NCBI GenBank assembly: GCA_934661735.1
Contig: CAKUJN010000076.1
Location: 1-9,807, forward strand
DNA length: 9,807 bases
Source of the DNA: an uncultured Oscillospiraceae bacterium
Lineage (GTDB): Bacteria > Bacillota > Clostridia > Oscillospirales > Oscillospiraceae
Reading direction: 5' to 3'
Shown: positions 1 through 5,583 of the stretch, piece after piece
Position numbering within the stretch: position 1 is the first letter of the stretch
Layout: the number at the start of each line of letters is the position of its first letter
Notes under the pieces: generated by a model
What the model saw: the letters and a program-made list of their open reading frames with translations, nothing else
Told to the model about the DNA's origin: nothing
The model's database searches: none
Program-made: the position numbers and the translations under genes

Positions 1-2
1 CG

Positions 3-1415
3 CGGGACCGCGGCTGGGGCGTCGCGGTCGTCTGCGGCGTGCTGTGTCTGGTGCTGTTTGTGTTCCTGATGTGCGCGGCGGGCCGCAGTGCGGATACCGA
101 TGGGGTTCGGCTCAGCTGGTTTGATCGCATTCCGCTGGATCTGCTGCTGATTCTGCTGATTTCGCTGGGCGCAATCTGGTTTGCCGTCATTGAAGCGCTG
201 AATTCCGCCTATGTCTGGAGCTTCGCGCTGCTGGCCGCCGTTCTGTCCGTCTCGGCGCTGATTTATACGGGGCTGTGTCTTGCGTTTTCCATGACGCTGG
301 CCACGCGCATCAAGGCCGGCAGCTGGTACAGGAACACCATCATCTGCCGCGTTCTGACACTCCTGCTCCGCTTCCTGCGCTGGATCTGGAACGGGCTGGT
401 CTATATCTGCCGGAATCTCCCGCTGTACTGGCGCAGCGGCCTGATCTGGGTCGGGCTGTGCCTGATTGATTTCTGCGTGTTCGCACGTTATTTCCGTTAT
501 AATACCATGCTTCCGGTGCTCTGGGTGATGAAAATGCTGGTGTTTACCGCACTTGCCGCGTTCGCGCTGATTGCAGGCAAACGCCTTCTTGACGGTGGAC
601 GGCGGCTTGCCTCCGGCGATCTGGAAAGTAAAATCGACCTCAAGTATCTCTATTTTGACTTCAGGCACCACGCCGAGGACTTAAACGCCATCGGCAGCGG
701 AATGCAGAAGGCCGTCGAACAACAGATGCGCTCCGAGCGGCTGAAAACCGAGCTGATCACCAACGTCTCCCACGATATCAAAACGCCGCTGACGTCAATT
801 GTCAACTATGTCGACCTGCTGAAAAAGGAGCGCATCGAATCGCCGCAGGCGCAGGAATACCTGGATGTGCTGGACCGGCAGTCCGCACGGCTGAAAAAGC
901 TGACCGAGGATCTGGTCGAGGCGTCCAAGGCGTCCACCGGCAACCTCAGCTGCACGCTTGAGCGCACCGACGTCAACGTCCTGCTCGGACAGGTGCTGGG
1001 CGAGTATGAGGAGCGGCTGCAAAAGGCAGGACTGGAGCCGATTCTGCTGATGGATGAAAAGAACCCGCAGATTCTGGCCGACGGGCGGCTTTTGTGGCGG
1101 GTGTTTGACAATCTGCTGTCCAATATCTGCAAATACGCCATGGCCGGCACGCGCGTGTATCTGTCCAGCATTCTGGCAAACGGGCATGTCACGGTCACGT
1201 TCAAGAACATCTCCAAATACGCGCTGAACATCTCCCCCGACGAACTGATGGAGCGCTTCGTGCGCGGCGACAGTTCCCGCAGCACCGAGGGCAGCGGCCT
1301 CGGCCTCTCCATCGCCAACAGCCTCACCGTGCTCCAGCGCGGCGAGTTCCGTCTGGTCGTCGACGGTGATCTGTTCAAGGCCAGCGTCATATTCCAGCAG
1401 CTGAACGAAACCTGA
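3..1415 (+). CDS. Sensor histidine kinase, 5' end outside the window
   Basis: Membrane-bound two-component sensor kinase that should autophosphorylate on a histidine and pass the phosphate to a response regulator, probably encoded upstream outside the window. Numbering from the GTG at 39: hydrophobic segments lie at about 1-12 (continuing into upstream codons), 34-53, 58-82, 132-150 and 158-180, followed by a HAMP-like linker (about 180-235). The DHp H-box is NVSHDIKTPLTSI with phospho-acceptor His245. The ATPase domain has an N-box (DNLLSNICKYA, 357-367) and a glycine-rich GSGLGLSIA (418-426). The usual DxGxG G1 box is replaced by an NISKYALNISPDELMERF-type segment, as in a VanS-like subgroup. 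The frame stays open from the GTG back to base 3 and reads RDRGWGVAVVCG, which completes the first membrane helix, so the GTG is probably internal and the gene is 5'-partial. The input signal is unknown. Confidence 0.93.
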   Translation, partial: RDRGWGVAVVCGVLCLVLFVFLMCAAGRSADTDGVRLSWFDRIPLDLLLILLISLGAIWFAVIEALNSAYVWSFALLAAVLSVSALIYTGLCLAFSMTLATRIKAGSWYRNTIICRVLTLLLRFLRWIWNGLVYICRNLPLYWRSGLIWVGLCLIDFCVFARYFRYNTMLPVLWVMKMLVFTALAAFALIAGKRLLDGGRRLASGDLESKIDLKYLYFDFRHHAEDLNAIGSGMQKAVEQQMRSERLKTELITNVSHDIKTPLTSIVNYVDLLKKERIESPQAQEYLDVLDRQSARLKKLTEDLVEASKASTGNLSCTLERTDVNVLLGQVLGEYEERLQKAGLEPILLMDEKNPQILADGRLLWRVFDNLLSNICKYAMAGTRVYLSSILANGHVTVTFKNISKYALNISPDELMERFVRGDSSRSTEGSGLGLSIANSLTVLQRGEFRLVVDGDLFKASVIFQQLNET

Positions 1416-1421
1416 GCCCTT

Positions 1422-1456
1422 AGATGGCCGGACAGAGATGTCCGGCCATCTTTTTT
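1422..1456 (+). terminator. Rho-independent terminator of the histidine kinase gene
   Basis: A perfect 13-bp stem (1422-1434 pairing with 1439-1451) with a GAGA tetraloop is followed by a run of six T (1451-1456). It begins 7 bases after the kinase stop codon, so the kinase transcript should end here. Confidence 0.93.
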
Positions 1457-1496
1457 ATAGTCGCCGGAGCTGCCTTTTTGCGCCGTCGCAAATCCG

Positions 1497-1532
1497 GCGC
1501 TCCGGTAAAACCGGTAACGGAGGCGTTTTTTT
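1497..1532 (+). terminator. Second terminator-like hairpin before the psu promoter
   Basis: CTCCG (1500-1504) pairs with CGGAG (1518-1522), extended by CG/CG across a one-base bulge, and seven T follow (1526-1532). An inner CCGGT-AAA-ACCGG hairpin (1502-1514) and an upstream CCGGAGC (1464-1470) that can pair with GCTCCGG (1499-1505) offer competing folds. It could be a back-up terminator insulating the psu promoter from readthrough, or chance GC-rich structure. Confidence 0.45.
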
Positions 1533-1535
1533 CTC

Positions 1536-1564
1536 TTGACAAATTTGTTTTTCGCGCATATACT
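1536..1564 (+). promoter_or_regulatory. Sigma-A type promoter of the psuK-psuG operon
   Basis: TTGACA (1536-1541), a 17-bp spacer and TATACT (1559-1564) form a near-consensus housekeeping promoter. Transcription should start near 1571, giving a short leader of about 38 bases before the GTG at 1609. Confidence 0.88.
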
Positions 1565-1600
1565 AAACACATGCTTAGTTAATAAACATTTTGCTTGGTG
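1562..1600 (+). promoter_or_regulatory. Possible operator: imperfect direct repeat and short dyad at the psu start site
   Basis: TAAACA followed by TGCTT and AGT (1564-1579) recurs as TAAACA followed by TGCTT and GGT (1583-1599), spaced about two helical turns. A short dyad ACTAA-N8-TTAGT (1562-1579) overlaps the first copy. The position, from the -10 hexamer over the start site, is where a repressor would act. The winged-helix domain fused to the downstream kinase is an obvious candidate ligand-responsive binder, but that link is inference. Confidence 0.35.
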
Positions 1601-1608
1601 GTGATCCT

Positions 1609-2709
1609 GTGACAGAGCGTGAAGCGGAAATTTTCCGCATTTTACAGCAGCACCCTTCCATTTCCCAGAACGAGCTTGCCGCGCAGCTGAACATCGCACG
1701 CAGCTCGGTTGCCGTGCACATTGCAAACCTGCAAAAGAAGGGCTATATTCTCGGCAAGGGCTACATTCTGAACGACGACAGCTATGTACTGGGCGTCGGC
1801 GCAGCCAATGTAGACATCCACGGCCGGTCAAAAAAGCCCTTTGTCATGCACGACAGCAACCCTGGCCATATGAACACCTCCGCCGGCGGTGTCACACGCA
1901 ACGTGTGCGAGAATCTGGCGCGTCTGGGCGCGGCGGTCAAACTGATCTCCGCCGTGGGCACCGATGTCTACGCCGACCAGATCCGGCGTGAGTGCCGTGC
2001 AGCCGGCATCGACATTTCCAATTTCTATACGGCCGAGGGCTGCGCATCCTCGACATATATGTCGCTTCTGGATGAGAACGGCGATATGCTGGTCGCGCTG
2101 TCGGACATGCACGTCCTGCGGCAGCTGCCGCTGAGCTATCTTTCGTCCAAGCAGAGCCTCATCCGCGGCGCGCGGATCGTCACCTGCGACCCCAGCCTTC
2201 CCGAGGAGACGATTGTGCATCTGCTGAATCTCTGCGGCGAAAGTGTTCCGGTCTACGTCGACCCCGTCTCCACAGCCTATGCGCGCGTGCTTGCGCCGCA
2301 TATCGGCCGGTTCCATACCGCAAAGCCCAACGTCATGGAGCTTGCGATTCTCAGCGGGCGGGAAATTACTGATGAGGCCTCACTGGAGGCCGCTGGACAG
2401 GCTGTTCTGGACAAGGGGCTTCAGCGTCTGTTCGTCAGCCTCGGCAAGGACGGCTGCCTGTATATGGACCGTGACGGCGTTGTCCTGCGCCGCAAACTCC
2501 GGCCGCTTGAGAAAATGCGCAACGCCACCGGCGCAGGTGACGCATTCATGGCCGCCGTCATTTTCAGCACGCTGCACGGGTTCACGATCGAGCGGACGCT
2601 GGACTATGGTCTTGCCGCCGGTATTGCCGCCATCAGTCATGAGAAAACCATCAACCCCGATATGAGCGTTTCGCTCGTCGAATCTATATTAAAGGAGTAT
2701 CAGCTATGA
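1609..2709 (+). CDS. psuK: Winged-helix/PfkB sugar kinase fusion, probable pseudouridine kinase
   Basis: Cytosolic 366-aa protein. Residues 1-55 form a winged helix-turn-helix (recognition region about 20-42, wing KGYILGKGYIL). Residues 58-366 form a PfkB/ribokinase-type kinase with the glycine-rich signature SAGGVTRNVCENLARLG (91-107) and the anion-hole/catalytic motif NATGAGDAF (305-313, catalytic base Asp311). The family phosphorylates nucleosides or sugars at the 5'/6' hydroxyl. The overlap with psuG points to pseudouridine, giving pseudouridine 5'-phosphate. The layout resembles the HTH-bearing E. coli YeiI type rather than the shorter E. coli PsuK. The GTG at 1609 was chosen over an in-frame TTG at 1591 because GGTGGTGATCC (1597-1607), complementary to the 16S rRNA 3' end, lies just before it. 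The stop overlaps the psuG start (ATGA). The fused DNA-binding domain suggests the kinase also regulates transcription, which is inference. Confidence 0.9.
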   Translation: MTEREAEIFRILQQHPSISQNELAAQLNIARSSVAVHIANLQKKGYILGKGYILNDDSYVLGVGAANVDIHGRSKKPFVMHDSNPGHMNTSAGGVTRNVCENLARLGAAVKLISAVGTDVYADQIRRECRAAGIDISNFYTAEGCASSTYMSLLDENGDMLVALSDMHVLRQLPLSYLSSKQSLIRGARIVTCDPSLPEETIVHLLNLCGESVPVYVDPVSTAYARVLAPHIGRFHTAKPNVMELAILSGREITDEASLEAAGQAVLDKGLQRLFVSLGKDGCLYMDRDGVVLRRKLRPLEKMRNATGAGDAFMAAVIFSTLHGFTIERTLDYGLAAGIAAISHEKTINPDMSVSLVESILKEYQL

Positions 2710-3623
2710 ACATGAAAGATTATCTCTCCATTACACCGGAAATTCAGCAGGCCATCGCCGAAAACAAGCCCGTTGTCGCGTTGGAATCCACCATCCTCAG
2801 CCACGGCATGCCCTACCCGCAGAACGTCGAGTTTGCACATAAGGTTGAAGAAATCGTCCGCGCCGAGGGCGCTGTTCCTGCTACCACGGCCATCATCGGC
2901 GGCAAGCTGAAGGTTGGTCTGAACGCCGACGAGCTGCTGGTCATGTGCAAGGCCGAAAACGTCGGCAAGGTCAGCCGCCGCGACGTCGCGACGTATCTTG
3001 CCACCGGCATGACCGGCGCCACCACCGTCGCCACCACCATGATCATTGCCTCCATGGCTGGCATCCGCTTCTTCGCCACCGGCGGCATCGGCGGTGTGCA
3101 CCGCGGCGCGGAAAAGACAATGGACATCTCCGCCGACCTTCAGGAGCTTGCAAACACGCCTGTGTGCGTGATCTGCGCCGGCGCAAAGAGCATTCTGGAT
3201 CTCGGTCTGACGCTTGAGTATCTGGAAACGCAGGGCGTTCCCGTTCTGGGCCTGCGCACCGACGAGCTGCCCGCGTTTTACTGCCGTACCTCCGGCTTCA
3301 AGCTGGACTACAACTGCCCCGATGAGCAGACTGTCGCAAAAATCATGAAAACCAAATGGGACATCGGTCTCAAGGGCGGCGCCGTCGTCGGCAACCCCAT
3401 TCCCGAGCAGTATGCGATGGACCCGAATTACATGAACGGCATCATCGACAGGGCTGTCGCGCAGGCGGAAGCCGAACACATCCATGGCAAGGCCATCACG
3501 CCGTATCTGCTGGCGCACATCAAGGACATGACCGAGGGCAAGTCCTTTGCCGCGAACCTTGAGCTTGCGTACAACAACGCTCATGCGGCCAGCAAAATCG
3601 CCGTCGCCTACAGCAAGCTGTAA
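2706..3623 (+). CDS. psuG: Pseudouridine-5'-phosphate glycosidase
   Basis: Cytosolic 305-aa enzyme that reversibly splits the C-C glycosidic bond of pseudouridine 5'-phosphate to uracil and ribose 5-phosphate, letting RNA-derived pseudouridine feed pyrimidine salvage and the pentose phosphate pathway. The length matches the family (about 300-312 aa). Family landmarks are clear: VVALESTILSHGMPYPQN (23-40) with Glu27, Lys88 in VGKVSRRD, the glycine-rich FFATGGIGGVHRGAE (122-136), metal-site Asp144, Schiff-base Lys161 in ICAGAKSILD, and Asn284 near the C-terminus. These match my recollection of the E. coli active site (Glu31, Lys93, Asp149, Lys166, Asn289) and were not aligned by computer. The ATG shares four bases with the kinase stop, and AAAGGAG (2691-2697) sits 8 bases upstream, so the two genes are translationally coupled. 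No pseudouridine transporter is encoded here. Confidence 0.97.
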   Translation: MNMKDYLSITPEIQQAIAENKPVVALESTILSHGMPYPQNVEFAHKVEEIVRAEGAVPATTAIIGGKLKVGLNADELLVMCKAENVGKVSRRDVATYLATGMTGATTVATTMIIASMAGIRFFATGGIGGVHRGAEKTMDISADLQELANTPVCVICAGAKSILDLGLTLEYLETQGVPVLGLRTDELPAFYCRTSGFKLDYNCPDEQTVAKIMKTKWDIGLKGGAVVGNPIPEQYAMDPNYMNGIIDRAVAQAEAEHIHGKAITPYLLAHIKDMTEGKSFAANLELAYNNAHAASKIAVAYSKL

Positions 3624-3643
3624 TTTCATATTGACCTCTCTTC

Positions 3644-3681
3644 CTCCGCGGTCGTGCCTCTGCATGGCCGCGGAGCTTTTT
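3644..3681 (+). terminator. Rho-independent terminator of the psuK-psuG operon
   Basis: CTCCGCGG (3644-3651) pairs with CCGCGGAG (3668-3675). The stem extends through G-T wobbles to 14 pairs closing a CTCT loop (3658-3661) and is followed by TTTTT (3677-3681). It lies 20 bases after the psuG stop. Confidence 0.9.
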
Positions 3682-3703
3682 GCCGACGGCGTACGTTTCG
3701 CTG

Positions 3704-3732
3704 TTGACACTGGGAACGCATCATGTTATAAT
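3704..3732 (+). promoter_or_regulatory. Perfect-consensus sigma-A promoter
   Basis: TTGACA (3704-3709), exactly 17 bp, then TATAAT (3727-3732): both hexamers match consensus fully. The predicted start is near 3739, inside the palindrome that begins at the -10 element. A promoter this strong is normally held in check, which fits the overlapping operator-like dyad. The only ORF it obviously serves is the 29-codon one at 3811. Confidence 0.9.
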
Positions 3733-3769
3733 TTCATTAGTTAGAGTTCTCTAATTAATGAAATTATAA
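3726..3769. promoter_or_regulatory. 44-bp palindrome over the promoter start site, probable repressor operator
   Basis: The left arm (3726-3746) and right arm (3749-3769) are 21 bases each and complementary at 20 positions, separated by TT. The core is GTTAGAG-TT-CTCTAAT. The dyad covers the -10 hexamer and reaches about 30 bases past the start, an ideal position to block RNA polymerase. The AT-rich TTAG/CTAA half-sites recall operators of MarR-family repressors or DtxR-like metal regulators, but I cannot assign the regulator and none is encoded in the window. In the RNA only the inner part would be transcribed as a hairpin, and there is no T-run, so it is not a terminator. Confidence 0.75.
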
Positions 3770-3810
3770 AAACAGACGCCCGTCCGGCGCTGCTTCAAAG
3801 GAGTATCGAT

Positions 3811-3900
3811 ATGAGAGAACGCATTCTCAGCCGCGTCTCACTGCTTGCCGCGGCGCTTTGTCTGTTAATGATCCTGTCCATGTGCCAGAATGTTATGTAG
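3811..3900 (+). CDS. 29-aa hydrophobic peptide of unknown function
   Basis: A short ORF, ATG to TAG, starting with MRERILSR and ending MCQNVM. It has a basic N-terminus (Arg2, Arg4, Arg8) followed by a leucine/alanine-rich hydrophobic stretch (about 9-24), the pattern of a single-pass membrane peptide or uncleaved signal-like sequence. There are cysteines at 17 and 25 but no convincing lipobox. AAAGGAG (3797-3803) lies 7 bases before the ATG, and the gene sits 72 bases behind a perfect promoter overlapped by a large palindrome, so expression looks deliberate and regulated. No partner gene follows; instead there is a repeat-rich gene-free stretch. It may be a genuine small membrane protein, a leader, or the surviving start of an operon lost to rearrangement. 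I recognise no family. Confidence 0.6.
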   Translation: MRERILSRVSLLAAALCLLMILSMCQNVM

Positions 3901-3963
3901 ACGCCTCCGGTTGGCACCGGAGTGCCGTTGTTTACACTGACACTGTAACCGTTGCTTCGCGGC

Positions 3964-4009
3964 CCCACTTTTTCTGTCTTGCCAGAAAAAGTGGGCAAAA
4001 AGAGGCGCT
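3964..4009 (+). repeat. Hairpin repeat, left copy of an inverted pair
   Basis: A perfect 13-bp hairpin (3964-3976 with 3983-3995, loop TCTTGC) is followed by GCAAAAAGAGGCGCT. Bases 3967-4009 match the reverse complement of 4458-4500 at about 39 of 43 positions, so this is the left member of an inverted pair. The only T-run lies within the stem and no gene ends here, so it behaves as a repeat rather than a terminator. Confidence 0.8.
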
Positions 4010-4250
4010 GGAAACGGATCGGATTATACCGCAGTGCTACAGAATGGCCCCGTAGAAGAACACTGCGGCCAGCACACGGAAATCTCCCTACAAATCTATA
4101 CTACAGCGCCGCCTGCGTGGAGACAACGCTCCCATCGGAAATAGTTGCCGCGCAGGGAGATGGCAAAACACCCTGCCGTGGAAACAACAGGCCACCTGCG
4201 CATTCGCCGGTGGTGCAGAATATTTGCGTTTTTGCGTTCTTTTGTAAATC

Positions 4251-4332
4251 TTTGTAGGGGCGGACGACTCTGTCCGCCCGAACCGGATTTTGGACATGTT
4301 TGTAGGGGCCGATGCCCACATCGGCCCCTACA
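4251..4332. repeat. Two TTTGTAGGGGC hairpin repeats in tandem
   Basis: TTTGTAGGGGC occurs at 4251-4261 and again at 4300-4309 (TTTGTAGGGGCC starting one base earlier in phase), with the TGTAGGGG blocks 48 bp apart. The first heads an 8-bp hairpin (GGGCGGAC 4258-4265 with GTCCGCCC 4272-4279). The second is a perfect 14-bp hairpin (4301-4314 with 4319-4332, loop CCCA). An inverted partial copy, CCCTACAAA, lies at 4086-4094. Such variable-stem GTAGGGGC palindromes look like a dispersed REP/MITE-like family. Confidence 0.75.
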
Positions 4333-4382
4333 GACCTGTAAGCAATATCGGAACAATAAGCTATCGGGAAATTAACAAATTT

Positions 4383-4440
4383 GCGCCCGAACAGGGCGTT
4401 CAGGCCGCGAAACGGCCAAAAACCGCGCGCGTCAGCGCGC
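4383..4440. repeat. Three short hairpins in a row
   Basis: CGCCC/GGGCG (4384-4398), GGCCG/CGGCC (4403-4417) and GCGCGC/GCGCGC with loop GTCA (4425-4440) follow each other with only a few bases between. No T-run follows, so termination is unlikely. They could be part of the surrounding repeat block or a structured RNA. Confidence 0.5.
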
Positions 4441-4457
4441 AATATGGCGCATCTCCA

Positions 4458-4504
4458 AGCGTCTCTTTTTGCATACTTTTTCTGGCAAAACAGAAAAAGT
4501 ATGC
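4458..4504 (-). repeat. Hairpin repeat, right copy of an inverted pair
   Basis: A perfect 14-bp hairpin, GCATACTTTTTCTG (4471-4484) with CAGAAAAAGTATGC (4491-4504), loop GCAAAA. Together with flank 4458-4470 it matches the copy at 3967-4009 in inverse orientation, including the GCAAAAAGAG-CGCT tail outside the hairpin. It could help end transcription coming from mreB. Confidence 0.8.
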
Positions 4505-4516
4505 CTGCGGAGCGAA

Positions 4517-4543
4517 AGGCCCTCCCGCATTGCGGGAGGGCCT
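4517..4543 (-). terminator. Likely terminator of the recD2-comF-mreB operon
   Basis: A perfect 12-bp GC-rich stem (4517-4528 with 4532-4543, three-base loop) lies 8 bases beyond the mreB stop. Read on the minus strand it is followed only by a short T-run (CCTTTCG), so the terminator is plausible but weak in its U-tract; the next hairpin at 4471-4504 may assist. Confidence 0.6.
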
Positions 4544-4551
4544 GCTGCCTT

Positions 4552-5583
4552 TTATGATTCCTTCATCAGCTTGCGGCGGGCGATGTTGATCGTGCCCTCC
4601 TGCATGGAGTTGATCCATTGCAGGCTCTTGCCGCAGCCCAGCGCCACACACGAATCCGCGTCGTCCGCAATCGAACACGGGATTTCCGTGCGCTCGGCAA
4701 TCAGGCGGTCAAAGCCGTACAGCAGGCTTCCGCCGCCCGTCAGAACAATGCCGTTCTGTGCGATATCGGCCACCAGCTCCGGCGAAGAATGCTCCAGCAC
4801 GGAGAGAACCTCGTCGACAATCTGCCGCGCGGGACGCTTGAACGCCTCAATCAGCTCCAGTGATGAAACATTCTGCTCCTGCGGCAGGCCGGTTTTCAGA
4901 TCACGGCCCTTGACGGTCATAACGGCCTCCTCCGGCCGCTCATAGACGCAGCCGATGGTCATCTTGACCTCCTCCGCAGTGTTCAGTCCGATGAGCATTC
5001 CATAGCGCTTGCGCATAAACGCCACAACCGCCTCGTCAAACGTGTCGCCCGCGACCTTGATGGATGAAGAGTTGGAGATGCCGTTCATGCTGAGCACGGC
5101 GATATCCGTCGTACCACCGCCGATATCGACGATCATGTGCCCGTCCGGCGCAGAAATATTCAGCTTTGCGCCCAGCGCCGCCGCAAACGGCTCCTCAATC
5201 AGATACACGCGGCGTGCACCGGCCTCCATCGTAGCCTGAATGACGGCGCGCTCTTCAACCTCGGTCACGCCGCTGGGTACGCAGACAATGACGCGCGGCT
5301 TGATCAACGCGAATTTTACGATTTTTTTCAAAAACTGTTCCAGCATTTTCTCCGTCATTTCGTAGTCGGAGATTACGCCGTCGCGCAACGGCCGCACAGC
5401 CACAACGTTGCCAGGCGTGCGGCCAAGCATGTTGCGCGCCGCCGCGCCGACCTGCAAAACCTTGCCGGTGTTTTTATCCACCGCCACGACAGACGGTTCG
5501 CGCAGGACAATTCCCCTGCCCTCTTCATAAACCAGAATATTGGCCGTTCCAAGATCGATTCCAATGTCTCTGGACAGCTTCAT
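4552..5583 (-). CDS. mreB: Actin-like rod shape-determining protein (MreB/Mbl)
   Basis: 343-aa cytoskeletal ATPase that forms membrane-associated filaments guiding lateral cell-wall synthesis. The actin-fold motifs are all present: phosphate-1 DIGIDLGTANILVY (6-19), the VPSGVTEVEERAV region with catalytic-site glutamates (102-114), EEPFAAALGA (130-139), phosphate-2 MIVDIGGGTTDIAVLSM (150-166) and adenosine motif GIVLTGGGSLLYG (278-290). The length is normal for the family. The open frame extends 30 codons further upstream, but that part is low-complexity Arg/Gly overlapping comF. The ATG at 5583 is preceded by AAAGGGTG and begins with the conserved MKLSRDIGIDLGT. The start overlaps the comF stop by 4 bases (ATGA). 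The paralogue (MreB, Mbl or MreBH) cannot be decided, and no mreC or mreD adjoins it, which is more typical of an Mbl-type copy. Confidence 0.95.
   Translation of the reverse strand: MKLSRDIGIDLGTANILVYEEGRGIVLREPSVVAVDKNTGKVLQVGAAARNMLGRTPGNVVAVRPLRDGVISDYEMTEKMLEQFLKKIVKFALIKPRVIVCVPSGVTEVEERAVIQATMEAGARRVYLIEEPFAAALGAKLNISAPDGHMIVDIGGGTTDIAVLSMNGISNSSSIKVAGDTFDEAVVAFMRKRYGMLIGLNTAEEVKMTIGCVYERPEEAVMTVKGRDLKTGLPQEQNVSSLELIEAFKRPARQIVDEVLSVLEHSSPELVADIAQNGIVLTGGGSLLYGFDRLIAERTEIPCSIADDADSCVALGCGKSLQWINSMQEGTINIARRKLMKES

Larger units (their letters stand above)
3901..4551. other. Gene-free convergent intergenic region full of hairpin repeats
   Basis: No credible coding sequence is present between the 29-aa ORF and the end of mreB; the short open frames lack ribosome binding sites and protein-like composition. 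The region holds hairpins entered separately, plus CTCCGG/CCGGAG (3905-3922), CCGCAGTG-CTAC pairing with GTAG-CACTGCGG across a bulge (4029-4068), GCAGGG/CCCTGC (4152-4176) and CCACC/GGTGG (4192-4213). Transcription converges here from both sides, a place where repeat insertion would be tolerated. Confidence 0.7.

Noticed and set aside
1591..1608. TTG start for the psuK-like gene
   Set aside because: It would place the ribosome-binding sequence GGTGGTGATCC inside the coding region; the GTG at 1609 is correctly spaced from it.
806..1831. Long minus-strand frame across the kinase end and psuK start
   Set aside because: It spans the kinase ATPase domain, a terminator and a promoter of the opposite strand, and its product is Arg/Ser-rich without motifs.
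2700..3710. 336-codon minus-strand frame opposite psuG
   Set aside because: Antisense shadow of a gene with a full set of catalytic residues; the product is Asp/Gly/His-rich with no recognisable fold.
3726..3769. Divergent promoter or terminator from the palindrome
   Set aside because: The mirrored TATAAT on the minus strand has no -35 at 17 bp (AGCGCC), and there is no T-run for termination.
3811..3900. Lipoprotein signal peptide
   Set aside because: The cysteines are preceded by Leu or Met rather than Gly/Ala/Ser, and no mature protein follows.
3952..4257. Small open frames in the repeat region
   Set aside because: They run through hairpin repeats, lack ribosome binding sites, and give compositionally odd products.
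4251..4332. CRISPR array
   Set aside because: Only two repeat units, internally palindromic with variable stems, no regular spacers and no cas genes.
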